Positions 36,398-45,663 of a stretch of 64,000 nucleotides of DNA are shown here, piece by piece. How positions within the stretch are numbered: position 1 is the stretch's first letter; every line of letters begins with the position of its first letter. The notes beneath the pieces were generated by a model that did no database searches, was not told the origin of the DNA, and saw nothing but the letters and a program-made list of their open reading frames with translations. Source of the DNA: Pseudomonas pisciculturae (lineage in GTDB: Bacteria > Pseudomonadota > Gammaproteobacteria > Pseudomonadales > Pseudomonadaceae); contig NZ_JACVZE010000007.1 in NCBI RefSeq assembly GCF_015461805.1, positions 186,001 through 250,000 on the forward strand, in the 5' to 3' direction. The position numbers and the translations under genes were made by a program.

Positions 36398-36510
36398 AAC
36401 ACGGTCAATGTGGGAGCCGGGCTTGCCCGCGATGGCGGCATGTCAGTCAGCATTATTGTCGACTGATGTACCGCCATCGCAGGCAAGCCAGCTCCCACAT
36501 TGACCGTGTT
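36398..36510. repeat. REPIN, GII-like with extended flanking palindrome, between arcB and arcC
   Basis: Arms of the GCTTGCC-GCGATGGCGG type are surrounded by an extra matching flank, so AACACGGTCAATGTGGGAG pairs perfectly with its complement at the far end. Its place inside the arc operon suggests an mRNA-stabilising or attenuating role. Confidence 0.88.
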
Positions 36511-36533
36511 GAATCAGTGGGAGCTATGTTGGG

Positions 36534-37544
36534 TTACAAGTCGGCGAGGGTCGAAACCAAAATCGCCTTGATGGTATGCATGCGATTCTCCGCCTGCTCA
36601 AAGGCGATACACGCCGGCGACTCGAACACGTCGTCAGTCACTTCAATGCCATTGGCCAGGTGCGGATACTGCTCGGCAATCTGCTTGCCGATCTTGGTAT
36701 CGCTGTTATGGAACGCCGGCAGGCAGTGCATGAACTTGGTGCGCGCATTGCCGGTGGCCTTCATCAACTCGGCGTTCACTTGGTACGGCAGCAGTTGCTC
36801 GATACGCTCGGCCCAGGCTTCCACCGGCTCGCCCATCGACACCCACACGTCGGTGTGGATGAAGTCCACGCCCTTGACCGCCGCTTTCGGGTCTTCGGTG
36901 AGGGTGATGCGTGCGCCACTTTCTTCCGCGTATTTTTTGCAGCGGCCTACCAGGTCATCGTGAGGCCACAGGGCCTTTGGCGCGCAGATGCGCACGTCCA
37001 TGCCCAGCTTGGCGCCCACCAGCAGCAGCGAGTTGCCCATGTTGTTGCGGGCGTCACCCAGGTAGGCGTAGCTGATCTCGTGGATCGGCTTGTCGGCGTG
37101 TTCACGCATGGTCAGCACGTCGGCGATCATTTGGGTGGGGTGGTATTCATCGGTCAGGCCATTGAATACCGGCACGCCGGCAAACTTGGCCAGTTCTTCG
37201 ACGATTTCCTGCTTGAAGCCACGGTATTCGATGGCGTCGTACATGCGCCCCAGTACCCGGGCGGTGTCTTTCATGCTTTCTTTGTGGCCGATCTGCGAGG
37301 AGCCCGGGTCGATGTAGGTGACATTGGCGCCTTGGTCATAGGCCGCGACTTCAAAGGCGCATCGGGTGCGTGTAGAGGTTTTTTCGAAGATCAGCGCAAT
37401 GTTGTTGCCCTTTAGGTGTTGCTGTTCGGTGCCGGTGTACTTGGCGCGCTTGAGGTCGCGGGACAGGTCCAGCAGGTAGCGCAGCTCGCGCGGGGTGTGG
37501 TGTTCCAGGCTAAGCAGGCTGCGGTTGTGGATGTTGAACGCCAT
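36534..37544 (-). CDS. arcB: Ornithine carbamoyltransferase, catabolic
   Basis: A 336-residue enzyme that phosphorolyses citrulline to ornithine and carbamoyl phosphate in the arginine deiminase pathway. Carbamoyl phosphate site FEKTSTRTRCAFEVAAYDQG, HPTQ motif in DEYHPTQMIADVLTM, and the catalytic Cys in FMHCLPAFHN are all visible. Operon context arcD-arcA-arcB-arcC and length indicate the catabolic form. Confidence 0.96.
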   Translation of the reverse strand: MAFNIHNRSLLSLEHHTPRELRYLLDLSRDLKRAKYTGTEQQHLKGNNIALIFEKTSTRTRCAFEVAAYDQGANVTYIDPGSSQIGHKESMKDTARVLGRMYDAIEYRGFKQEIVEELAKFAGVPVFNGLTDEYHPTQMIADVLTMREHADKPIHEISYAYLGDARNNMGNSLLLVGAKLGMDVRICAPKALWPHDDLVGRCKKYAEESGARITLTEDPKAAVKGVDFIHTDVWVSMGEPVEAWAERIEQLLPYQVNAELMKATGNARTKFMHCLPAFHNSDTKIGKQIAEQYPHLANGIEVTDDVFESPACIAFEQAENRMHTIKAILVSTLADL

Positions 37545-37613
37545 GATGATTCTCCTTGGATTCGGTAATCGGCCCGGTCGGCGCGGGATATGCGCCGCCG
37601 GGTGGATGGTCGC

Positions 37614-38870
37614 TTAGTAGTCGATAGGGTCGCGGATGATCGGGCAGGTCATGCAGTGGCCGCCGCCACGCCCACGGCCGAGTTCACCGGCGCTGATGGT
37701 GATCACTTCCACACCGGCCTTGCGCAGCAGGGTGTTGGTGTAAGTGTTGCGGTCGTAACCGATCACCACGCCAGGCTCCACGGCCACCACGTTGTTGCCG
37801 TCGTCCCACTGCTCGCGCTCGGCGGCGAAGGCGTTGCCGCCGGTTTCCACCACGCGCAGGGCCTTGAGACCGAGGGCGGCGGCGACGGTGTCGAGGAAGT
37901 TGCTTTTCTCCCGTTGGATGTCGATGCCGTGGGGTTTGCTTTCGTCAGGGCGCAGGGTGAACGCGACGATCTGGTTGACCACTTCGGGGAAGATGGTGAC
38001 GAGGTCGCGGTCGCAGAAGCTGAATACGGTGTCCAGGTGCATCGCGGCGCGGGATTTCGGCAGGCCGGCGACGATCACTTTCTCCACTGCCTTGTTCTTG
38101 AACAGGTTGCGCGCCAGTTGGCCGATCGCTTGGTGGGACGAGCGTTCGCCCATACCGATCAAGACCACGCCGTTGCCAATCGGCATCACATCGCCGCCTT
38201 CCAGGGTGGAAGCGCCGTGTTCTTCGTCGGGGTTGCCGTACCAGATTTCGAAATCAGCGTTGGTGAACTCGGGGTGGAACTTGTAGATGGCGGTGGTCAG
38301 CAGGGTTTCCTGGCGTCGCGCCGGCCAGTACATCGGGTTCAGCGTCACGCCGCCGTAGATCCAGCAGGTGGTGTCACGGGTGAACTGGGTGTTGGGCAGC
38401 GGCGGCAGGATGAAGCTGGCGTGGCCGAGGAAGTCGCGGAACATCTCGATGGTCTTGCCGCCGAATTGGCTCGGCAGGTCATCGGCCGACACGCCACCGA
38501 TGAGGAACTCGGCGGTCTTGCGCGGCTCCAGGCTGCGCAGCCATGAGCCGACTTCATTGACCAGGCCCAGGCCAACGGTGTTGGCGGTGATCTTGCGCTC
38601 CAGGATCCAGTCCAGCGCTTCGGGGATGGCAACGATGTCGGTGAGCAGGTTGTGCATTTCCAGCACATCAATATCCCGCTCGCGCATCTTGGTCACGAAG
38701 TCGAAGTGGTCACGCTTGGCCTGGGCCACCCACAGCACATCATCGAACAGCAGCTCATCGCAGTTGTTGGGGGTCAGCCGCTGGTGGGCCAAGCCTGGGG
38801 AGCACACCATGACTTTGCGCAGCTTGCCGGCTTCGGAATGTACGCCGTATTTCACTTTTTCCGTGGTCAT
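37614..38870 (-). CDS. arcA: Arginine deiminase
   Basis: A 418-residue enzyme that hydrolyses arginine to citrulline and ammonia. The C-terminal catalytic Cys is in GRGGGHCMTCPI, with His in MHLDTVFSFCDRD and Glu/Asp in LEGGDVMPIG. ATG 38870 is preceded by GGAGG. It is the second gene of the operon, 24 bases after arcD and 69 bases before arcB. Confidence 0.97.
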   Translation of the reverse strand: MTTEKVKYGVHSEAGKLRKVMVCSPGLAHQRLTPNNCDELLFDDVLWVAQAKRDHFDFVTKMRERDIDVLEMHNLLTDIVAIPEALDWILERKITANTVGLGLVNEVGSWLRSLEPRKTAEFLIGGVSADDLPSQFGGKTIEMFRDFLGHASFILPPLPNTQFTRDTTCWIYGGVTLNPMYWPARRQETLLTTAIYKFHPEFTNADFEIWYGNPDEEHGASTLEGGDVMPIGNGVVLIGMGERSSHQAIGQLARNLFKNKAVEKVIVAGLPKSRAAMHLDTVFSFCDRDLVTIFPEVVNQIVAFTLRPDESKPHGIDIQREKSNFLDTVAAALGLKALRVVETGGNAFAAEREQWDDGNNVVAVEPGVVIGYDRNTYTNTLLRKAGVEVITISAGELGRGRGGGHCMTCPIIRDPIDY

Positions 38871-38894
38871 TACTTATCCTCCAAGGAACATCAA

Positions 38895-40322
38895 TTACAG
38901 AGTCAGGAAGCCGTCGTAGAGCCCATAGGCCGCCACCAGGGCGCCAATGACCACTGCGGCGAAGATCAACTTCTCGACATTGGTGAAAATCGGTTTGCCC
39001 AGTTCACGCTTGGCCTTGGCGAACAAAATCGCGCCGGGGGCGTAGAGCAGGGCGGAGAGCAGCAGGTATTTGGTGCCGCCGGCGTAGAGCAGCCAGATCG
39101 CGTAGATCAGGGCGATGGCGCCGATGAACAGGTCTTTTTTGCGCTCTTTCAGGGCGTTTTCGTAAGTTTCGCCGCGCACTGCCAACAGCAGGGCGTAGGC
39201 CGCCGACCACAGGTAAGGCACCAGGATCATCGAGGTGGCGAGGTAGATCAGCGACAGGTAGGTGCTGGCAGAGAACAGCGTGATGATCAGGAACAGCTGC
39301 ACCATCGCGTTGGTCAGCCACAGGGCGTTGACCGGCACGTGGTTGGCGTTTTCCTTGCGCAGGAACTCCGGCATGGTGTGGTCTTTTGCGGCAGCGAACA
39401 TGATCTCTGCACACAACAGCACCCATGACAGCAGTGCCCCCAGCAACGAAATGATCAAGCCAACGCTGATCAGCACCGCGCCCCAGTGGCCAACCACATG
39501 CTCCAGCACGGCGGCCATCGATGGGTTCTGTAGCTTGGCCAGTTCCGGTTGGGTCATGATCCCCAGGGACAGCACGTTCACCAGCATCAAGAACAGCAGC
39601 ACGGTGATAAAGCCGATCACAGTGGCCTTGCCCACGTCGGAGCGTTTTTCGGCACGGGACGAGAAGATGCTCGCGCCCTCGATACCGATAAACACCCAGA
39701 CGGTGACCAGCATCATGTTACGCACCTGGTTCATCACGCTGCCCAGGTCGGGGTTTTTCACGCCCCAGATGTCGGCGGTGAAAATCTCCAGCTTGAACGC
39801 GAACAGGGCGATCAACACGAACAGCACCAGCGGCACTACCTTGGCGACGGTGGTCACCAGGTTGATGAATGCTGCTTCCTTGATCCCGCGCAGTACCAGG
39901 AAGTGCACGGCCCATAGCAGCGCGGACGCGCCGATCACCGCCGCCGGCGTGTTGCCTTCGCCGAAGACTGGGAAGAAATAGCCGAGGGTGCTGAACAGCA
40001 ACACGAAGTAACCGACGTTGCCCAGCCAGGCACTGATCCAGTAACCCCAAGCCGATGAGAAGCCCATGTAATCGCCAAAGCCGGCCTTGGCGTAGGCGTA
40101 TACACCGCCGTCGAGGTTGGGTTTGCGGTTGGCGAGGGTCTGGAACACGAACGCGAGGGTCAACATGCCGATGGCGGTAATGACCCAACCAATCAATACC
40201 GCGCCGACATCGGCGCTGGCCGCCATGTTTTGTGGCAGAGAGAAGATCCCGCCGCCAATCATCGAGCCCACGACAAGTGCAACCAGCGCACCCAGCTTAA
40301 GTTTTCCGGGAGTTTCAGACAT
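38895..40322 (-). CDS. arcD: Arginine/ornithine antiporter ArcD
   Basis: A 475-residue APC-superfamily antiporter with about 12 to 13 spans (ALVALVVGSMIGGGIFSLPQNMAA first). It exchanges arginine for ornithine to feed the pathway below. ATG 40322 has GGAG eight bases upstream; an earlier in-frame start is poorly supported. It leads arcDABC. A candidate Anr site lies at 40384-40397. A near copy is divergently encoded from 40770. Confidence 0.94.
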   Translation of the reverse strand: MSETPGKLKLGALVALVVGSMIGGGIFSLPQNMAASADVGAVLIGWVITAIGMLTLAFVFQTLANRKPNLDGGVYAYAKAGFGDYMGFSSAWGYWISAWLGNVGYFVLLFSTLGYFFPVFGEGNTPAAVIGASALLWAVHFLVLRGIKEAAFINLVTTVAKVVPLVLFVLIALFAFKLEIFTADIWGVKNPDLGSVMNQVRNMMLVTVWVFIGIEGASIFSSRAEKRSDVGKATVIGFITVLLFLMLVNVLSLGIMTQPELAKLQNPSMAAVLEHVVGHWGAVLISVGLIISLLGALLSWVLLCAEIMFAAAKDHTMPEFLRKENANHVPVNALWLTNAMVQLFLIITLFSASTYLSLIYLATSMILVPYLWSAAYALLLAVRGETYENALKERKKDLFIGAIALIYAIWLLYAGGTKYLLLSALLYAPGAILFAKAKRELGKPIFTNVEKLIFAAVVIGALVAAYGLYDGFLTL

Positions 40323-40769
40323 TGCGTGACTCCAATGCAGGAGAAGAGAGACCACAGAATAATTCCGTGCGCTAGACAAACAGCTGACTCAGATCACTTC
40401 ATTGGCACATTCCATTGTGAATTAATGACTTAGGTTGGAAACTCGTGGGCGATAAAAGTCCTCGGAGAGCCGCGATACAGAGGCGTCTCCCCCTTGTGGT
40501 TAATCATTTAGTCAGGTCTATGGACGATTGAAGCTAGACCGTATTTTCGGATGTGCAAACTTTTTGATCGATGTTTCACTCAAGCGCCATAAAGTTTTAT
40601 AAAGGCGCTCTATTTAAAATTTAAATAAGCCTAAACTTCAAATTTTGATAGGCCGTTAGGTTATTAATCTGCGTGTTTTATCGCCTTCTCTAATAAACGC
40701 TACACTCGTTGGGTAAATTAGTTGAGTGCACGGTTGTCAGCTCAAACGATCAAATATTCAGGAGTCTTC
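40323..40769. other. Divergent control region between two arcD-like genes
   Basis: This 447-base region is strongly AT-rich at about 40600-40680, including an imperfect palindrome TATTTAAAATTTAAATA. On the arcD side there is a -10-like TATTCT (minus strand, 40356-40361) and a candidate Anr box. No gene was recognised in it. Confidence 0.6.
40384..40397 (-). promoter_or_regulatory. Candidate Anr/FNR box of the arc operon
   Basis: On the minus strand the core reads TGAT-CTGA-GTCA, close to TTGAT-N4-ATCAA. Its centre is 41.5 bases upstream of the start predicted from the TATTCT -10 element, which is the class II activator position. The outer bases deviate from consensus. Confidence 0.55.
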
Positions 40770-42197
40770 ATGCCCCAGCTCGCCCCGAAACTTCGACTCA
40801 GCGCCCTGATCGCCCTGGTGGTCGGCTCGATGATCGGCGGCGGGATCTTCTCTCTGCCGCAAAACATGGCCGCACGTGCCGAGGTGGGCGCTGTGCTGAT
40901 CGGTTGGGGGATTACCGCCGTGGGTATGCTGACCCTCGCGTTTGTGTTCCAGACCCTGGCCAATCGCAAACCCGAACTGGATTCCGGGGTATATGCCTAC
41001 GCCAAGGCGGGTTTTGGCGATTACATGGGCTTTTCATCGGCCTGGGGCTACTGGATCAGCGCGTGGATGGGCAATGTTGGTTACTTCGTGTTGCTATTCA
41101 GTACGCTCGGCTATTTTTTTCCCGTGTTCGGCGAGGGCAATACGCCGGTGGCTATCGGCTGCGCATCGCTGCTGCTGTGGGCCGTGCATTTTTTGGTGAT
41201 GCGCGGGATCAAGGAGGCGGCGTTCATCAACCAGATCACCACCGTGGCGAAGATCGTGCCGTTGCTGATGTTTATCGTGATCGCCGCCGTGGCCTTCAAG
41301 GCCGATGTCTTCACGCGGGATATCTGGGGGCTGGGCAACCCTGAACTAGGTGACGTGGTGGACCAGGTGCGCAACATGATGCTGGTCACTGTGTTTGTGT
41401 TTATCGGCATCGAAGGCGCCAGCGTGTATTCGGCGCGGGCCGAGAAACGCTCGGATGTTGGGCGGGCGACGGTGATTGGTTTTCTTGGTGTGCTGGCGCT
41501 TCTGGTACTGGTGAATGTGTTGTCCCTGGGCGTCATGAGCCAGCCGGAACTGGCCGGCTTGCAAAACCCTTCTTTGGCGGGCGTGCTGGAACATATCGTC
41601 GGGCCCTGGGGCGCTATCGCGATCAGCATCGGTCTGGCGGTGTCGTTGCTTGGCGCCTTGCTGTCTTGGGCGCTGCTCTGTGCTGAAATCCTCTATGCCA
41701 CCGCCAGAGACAAAACCATGCCGGCGTTCCTGAAGAAGGAAAACGTCAACCAGGTGCCGGTTAATGCGTTGTGGCTGACCAACGTGATGATCCAGCTCTT
41801 CTTGGTGATCACGTTGTTTTCCCACAGCACCTACACCACGTTGATCTATTTGGCCTCATCGATGATTTTGGTGCCGTACCTGTGGTCGGCGGCCTACGCG
41901 GTGTTGTTGAGCGGGCGTGGCGAAACCTACGAGGGCGCCCAAGGCCAGCGCATGAAGGATTTGCTGGTGGGGCTGATTGCCCTGGGGTATGCGGTGTGGT
42001 TGCTGTATGCCGGCGGGTTGAAGTATTTGCTGCTGTCGGCGCTGTTGTATGCGCCTGGGGTGATTTTGTTTGCCTTGGCCAAGCGTGAGCAGGGGATGCC
42101 GTTGTTTACCCACATGGAGAAGGGGATTTTCAGCGGTGTGATTGTGGGGGCGGGGTTGGCGGCGTATGGGTTGTACAGTGGGTTTTTGACCCTGTGA
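40770..42197 (+). CDS. Second ArcD-like APC antiporter, divergent paralogue
   Basis: A 475-residue protein of the same length as ArcD and very similar along its whole length (for example both have SLPQNMAA, FGDYMGFSSAWGYWISAW, FVFIGIEGAS, and end in GFLTL). It is divergently transcribed from arcD, so the pair forms a large inverted duplication. ATG 40770 has AGGAG upstream. It has no arc enzyme genes downstream, so it may have different regulation or exchange a different amino-acid pair; this is inference. Confidence 0.9.
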   Translation: MPQLAPKLRLSALIALVVGSMIGGGIFSLPQNMAARAEVGAVLIGWGITAVGMLTLAFVFQTLANRKPELDSGVYAYAKAGFGDYMGFSSAWGYWISAWMGNVGYFVLLFSTLGYFFPVFGEGNTPVAIGCASLLLWAVHFLVMRGIKEAAFINQITTVAKIVPLLMFIVIAAVAFKADVFTRDIWGLGNPELGDVVDQVRNMMLVTVFVFIGIEGASVYSARAEKRSDVGRATVIGFLGVLALLVLVNVLSLGVMSQPELAGLQNPSLAGVLEHIVGPWGAIAISIGLAVSLLGALLSWALLCAEILYATARDKTMPAFLKKENVNQVPVNALWLTNVMIQLFLVITLFSHSTYTTLIYLASSMILVPYLWSAAYAVLLSGRGETYEGAQGQRMKDLLVGLIALGYAVWLLYAGGLKYLLLSALLYAPGVILFALAKREQGMPLFTHMEKGIFSGVIVGAGLAAYGLYSGFLTL

Positions 42198-42218
42198 AAG
42201 GGTTGGCTGTACGGGCCT

Positions 42219-42310
42219 CATCGCAGGCAAGCCAGCTCCCACAGGGTGACCGCATTTCAACGGATGTACTCAGTCAACTGTGGGAGCTGGCTTGCCTGCG
42301 ATAGCGGCCT
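42219..42310. repeat. GII-like REP pair in reversed order
   Basis: ATCGCAGGCAAGCCAGCTCC... comes first and ...GGAGCTGGCTTGCCTGCGAT last. The TGTGGGAG ends therefore point inward, opposite to the other paired copies in the window. It separates two convergent genes. Confidence 0.88.
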
Positions 42311-42315
42311 TCAGG

Positions 42316-43665
42316 TCACCACTGAGCCCGATGCGAGCCCAACTCCCCGGCCGGCAGATCCCACTGCAACGGCGTGCCGCTGATGGTCAGTGGTGGCAGC
42401 AGCCGGTGGGCCTGCCCCCAGGCGGTCTGTTCCACTAGCAAGCCTTGATCACCCGGTTCCTCGGTCCTCAGTGACGGTTGTTCGGGAACCTGCCCGCCCT
42501 CCACCAACAACGTCGCCGTGCGTGCCAACGATAACCGCGCCGACCCGCCACGCCCGGTTTTCAATCGCTCGCTCAATGCTTGAATCGCGCTGGCGGCCAT
42601 CAGATACCCGGTGGCGTGATCCAGCGCCTGCAACGGCAGCGGCACGGGTTTGTCTGCTTTTTGCCAAGCCTGGCCTGCGTCGGCAATCCCGCTGCTCATC
42701 TGCACCAGGCTGTCAAAGCCTCGGCGATTACGCCACGGGCCGCTCCAGCCATAGGCGTTGAGACTTACATCGATCAGGCCGGGGGCGAGGGCTTGCAGGG
42801 CGCTGGCGGTGTAGCCCAGTTGTTCAAGGGCATCGGCGCGGTAGCCGTGGAACAGAATGTCGGCGTCCTTGAGCAGGCTTTCGAACACCTGTCGGCCCTC
42901 GGGGCTTTTCAGGTCGAGGCGGGCGCAGCGTTTGCCGAGGGTCATCTCCGGCACCACGCCGGGCTCATTCCAGGTGGGTGAGTCGATGCGCAGTACATCG
43001 GCGCCCAGCCCTGCGAGGAAGCGACTGGCCACGGGGCCGGCCAATACGCGGGTCAAGTCCAACACCTTGATTCCAGCAAGCGGGCGGGCCACCGTGCCGA
43101 GCCAGGGTTTGTCGGTGGTGGTTTCAACGGTCTGGCGCTGCACCAGTGGTTCGGCATTCACCGCCAAGCCCTGGGGGTGAGCTTGCCAGGCCTGCCATGA
43201 GCGCATCTGGGCGGCGCAACCGCCGGCATCGACAATCGCCTGTTCCAGGTCGGCAGCGTTCCAAGTGGCGACTTTACTGGCCATTTCGGCACGGTCGGCG
43301 ACCTTGCCCAGTACGCTTTCGGCGGCTGCGCGATGGTGGGGCGCGTTGGTGTGCAAGCGAATCCAGCCGTCGGCGCTGGCGTAGTCGCCGGCGACCGGGT
43401 CCCACAGGGGCGGCACTTGCCAGCCCACCGGGCGAATCGAGGACGAAAACCAGACGGAGGCGAGGCGTCGGTCCACGCTGACGTTGGGCAGGCGCCCGGT
43501 CTGCTGCTGGATCAACTGGGCCACGGCTTGGCCGGCAGCGCCGATGCTGGCGCTGGCCAGTTCGGTGACGGCAAAGGTCGAGGGCAGGGCACCGACTTCG
43601 GTCAGGGTAAGCGGGGTGTGGGGTAAATCGAGTGCGGCTTGGATGGGTGTCAGCAGGTCAGTCAT
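42316..43665 (-). CDS. CaiB/BaiF-type (family III) CoA-transferase
   Basis: A 449-residue protein. The family III core is visible in LAGIKVLDLTRVLAGPVASRFLAGLGADVLRID, with KSPEGRQVFESLLKDADILFHGYRADALEQLGY and later DVSLNAYGWSGPWRNRRGFDSLVQMSSGI. The catalytic Asp is expected near the last of these. An extended N-terminal half of about 200 residues precedes it, which is longer than the standard 380-400 residue enzymes. ATG 43665 has GGAGGG upstream. The acyl substrate is unknown and there is no operon partner. Confidence 0.88.
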   Translation of the reverse strand: MTDLLTPIQAALDLPHTPLTLTEVGALPSTFAVTELASASIGAAGQAVAQLIQQQTGRLPNVSVDRRLASVWFSSSIRPVGWQVPPLWDPVAGDYASADGWIRLHTNAPHHRAAAESVLGKVADRAEMASKVATWNAADLEQAIVDAGGCAAQMRSWQAWQAHPQGLAVNAEPLVQRQTVETTTDKPWLGTVARPLAGIKVLDLTRVLAGPVASRFLAGLGADVLRIDSPTWNEPGVVPEMTLGKRCARLDLKSPEGRQVFESLLKDADILFHGYRADALEQLGYTASALQALAPGLIDVSLNAYGWSGPWRNRRGFDSLVQMSSGIADAGQAWQKADKPVPLPLQALDHATGYLMAASAIQALSERLKTGRGGSARLSLARTATLLVEGGQVPEQPSLRTEEPGDQGLLVEQTAWGQAHRLLPPLTISGTPLQWDLPAGELGSHRAQW

Positions 43666-43705
43666 CAAAGGCCCTCCGTAAGAGAAGGGCCACTATAGAA
43701 GATCA

Positions 43706-45049
43706 TCAGGCCGGTGTGACAACCCCAGGCTCCAATGGCAGGTCGATGCTGGCGATAAAACCGCCGTCTGGATGGTTGGCCAGGATCAGGCTGCCGCCAT
43801 GGCGTTCGGCGGCGCGGCGCGCAATTGCCAGGCCAAGGCCGTGACCCTGTGCAGTCTGGCCAGGGGCGCGGTAGAAGGGTTCACCCAATTGGCTCAGGTG
43901 TTCGGCTTCGACCCCGGGGCCGTGGTCGCGCACGCTGATAAGGATTCGGTCGCCCGTGCGCTGGGCCTGGAGTTCAATCGCCTGGTTTGGCGGGTTGAAA
44001 CGCTGGGCATTGCGCAGCAGGTTGTCCACCGCCCGTTCGATCATGGTCGGCCAGCCCTTGAGGTGCAGGCCGGCTTCGGCGCTCAGTTGCACCACTTGGT
44101 CGGGCGCGCTGAGCTGGGCGTCTTTTTGCAAGGTCTTGAGCAGCGGGTTGAGGTCAATGTCTTCGGCGCTGGCGTTGTCGGCGTCGACGCGCGCCAGTAC
44201 CAGGATTTCGCTGATCAAGGCTTCCAGGCGATCACATTCACGGGTCAGGCGCGGCCAGAGTTTTTCGCGCTCCTCGGGGCCGGCGCGTTCGGCCAACGCC
44301 AAGGCGATGCGCAGGCGGGCCAAGGGTGAGCGCAGTTCGTGAGAAACGTCGCGCAGCAACTGGCGCTGGCTGCCGATCAGGCTTTGCAGGCGCGCGCCCA
44401 TGCGGTTGAAGTCGGTGGCGAGCACGCCGAACTCATCGCGACGGTTGGCCAGCCGGGCCAGGCTGTTTTGCTGGTAGGTGGCCTGGCCGAGGTCATGCAC
44501 CGCGCCGCGCAAGCGGCTGAGCGGGCGGGTGATCGAGAGCGTCACCAGTAGGCTGAACAGGGTCAGTACTACCAGCGCAATCGCCAGTGCACTCAACGGC
44601 CACAGCAGGCTGCTGCGGTGCCACGCATCCAGCTCTGGGTGGGGGATGCGGTAGATCAGCAGGTAGGTGTCACCGGTTTTATCGCTGGTGTATTCGGCGG
44701 TCAAACGGCGCCAGGGCAGGTGGCCGTCCTTGCTGTCGTTTTGCCGCGCTTCAAAAGCGGCGGAGCGACGGGGGAACGTGCCGCGTACCACCGGCTCGCC
44801 GCTTTCGTTCAGCACTTGCACGTCGATGTGGTATTGGCGTTTGCGCTGTTGCAGCAAGTCCTGAGCGGCGTCTTCGCCCTGGGTTTCGTAGAGCTGGGCC
44901 CATTCTTCAGGGAGGTTGGCGAGGCCGGGGTGGCGGCTGAGAATCCAGCCGTCCTGGTTGAGCATATGCCCCAGCAGGATCGACAACCCGGCAACCAGAG
45001 CGATAGCCAGCCAGAAGCTGGCCAGGATCCGCCAGAACAATGAACGCAC
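43706..45049 (-). CDS. cpxA: Sensor histidine kinase, CpxA-like (CpxS of Pseudomonas)
   Basis: A 447-residue envelope-stress sensor that starts at GTG. TM1 is about 8-28 and the periplasmic domain 30-150. TM2 is about 152-175 and a HAMP domain follows. The H box has His237 (RDVSHELRSPLARLR). N box DNLLRNAQRFNP and G box DHGPGVEAE/GHGLGLAIARR follow. It lies downstream of spy and cpxR on the same strand, the cpxR-spy-cpxA order known from Pseudomonas. It would phosphorylate the response regulator at 45835-46512. Confidence 0.88.
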   Translation of the reverse strand: MRSLFWRILASFWLAIALVAGLSILLGHMLNQDGWILSRHPGLANLPEEWAQLYETQGEDAAQDLLQQRKRQYHIDVQVLNESGEPVVRGTFPRRSAAFEARQNDSKDGHLPWRRLTAEYTSDKTGDTYLLIYRIPHPELDAWHRSSLLWPLSALAIALVVLTLFSLLVTLSITRPLSRLRGAVHDLGQATYQQNSLARLANRRDEFGVLATDFNRMGARLQSLIGSQRQLLRDVSHELRSPLARLRIALALAERAGPEEREKLWPRLTRECDRLEALISEILVLARVDADNASAEDIDLNPLLKTLQKDAQLSAPDQVVQLSAEAGLHLKGWPTMIERAVDNLLRNAQRFNPPNQAIELQAQRTGDRILISVRDHGPGVEAEHLSQLGEPFYRAPGQTAQGHGLGLAIARRAAERHGGSLILANHPDGGFIASIDLPLEPGVVTPA

Positions 45050-45118
45050 AGGAAACCCTCAAACAGGAAAAGCCCAGTGGCGGGAAGCCACTGGGCTGGG
45101 AGCGTTAACGCGTGGGCA

Positions 45119-45583
45119 TTATTGCGCTTTTTGCGGCTGTTGCGCTTTCCAGGCCTGGAATTCCTTCCATTCGGCGCGGCGCTGCTCTTGCTTCTTGACG
45201 ATCTCGTCGAATTTTTTCTGCTGGTCAGGCTTCAGTACTGCGCGGATATCGGCCTGGGTTTTCTGTTTGCCGGCGGCGATCTCGTCCTGCATGGCTTTCT
45301 GCTCAGCCGCTGGCAGCTTGTCCAGGTACTTCTTGGTCAGGTCTTTGCGAGCGTGGAACTGGTCGCCCATCAGCTTGCCGATCTGCTGGCGCTGTTCGCG
45401 GCTCAGGTCCAACTGGCTGAAAGGGCCGCCTTTGCCACGCGAACCGTGTTCACCGCCGTGGCCCGGGCCACCCATCATGTGACCTTCCGGGCCGCCCATC
45501 GGGCCTGGGCCTTCTGGCATGGCAGCCATGGCAACGGTAGGCAGGGCAGCGGCGAACATCAAAGCGATTAGGGTCTTGCGCAT
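45119..45583 (-). CDS. Spy/CpxP-family periplasmic chaperone
   Basis: A 154-residue periplasmic protein with a signal peptide (MRKTLIALMFAAALPTVAMA). A Gly/His/Met-rich segment (GGPEGHMMGGPGHGGEHG) could bind metal. A helical domain follows with LTxxQ-like motifs LSREQRQQ and LKPDQQKK. Such proteins dampen Cpx signalling and hold unfolded proteins. A CpxR box lies about 80 bases upstream, and cpxA follows 69 bases downstream. Confidence 0.87.
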   Translation of the reverse strand: MRKTLIALMFAAALPTVAMAAMPEGPGPMGGPEGHMMGGPGHGGEHGSRGKGGPFSQLDLSREQRQQIGKLMGDQFHARKDLTKKYLDKLPAAEQKAMQDEIAAGKQKTQADIRAVLKPDQQKKFDEIVKKQEQRRAEWKEFQAWKAQQPQKAQ

Positions 45584-45663
45584 GGTGATTCTCCTGTCTC
45601 TATTCCGGTGAGTCCGGATGTGAGTAGATTACGCAGAAGAAGGTCAGCGGCAGTCAGGGGAGC

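Noticed and set aside
40563..40577. TTGATCGATGTTTC as an Anr box for the second arcD-like gene
   Set aside because: The left half is perfect but the right half does not fit ATCAA, and the distance to the gene is too large.
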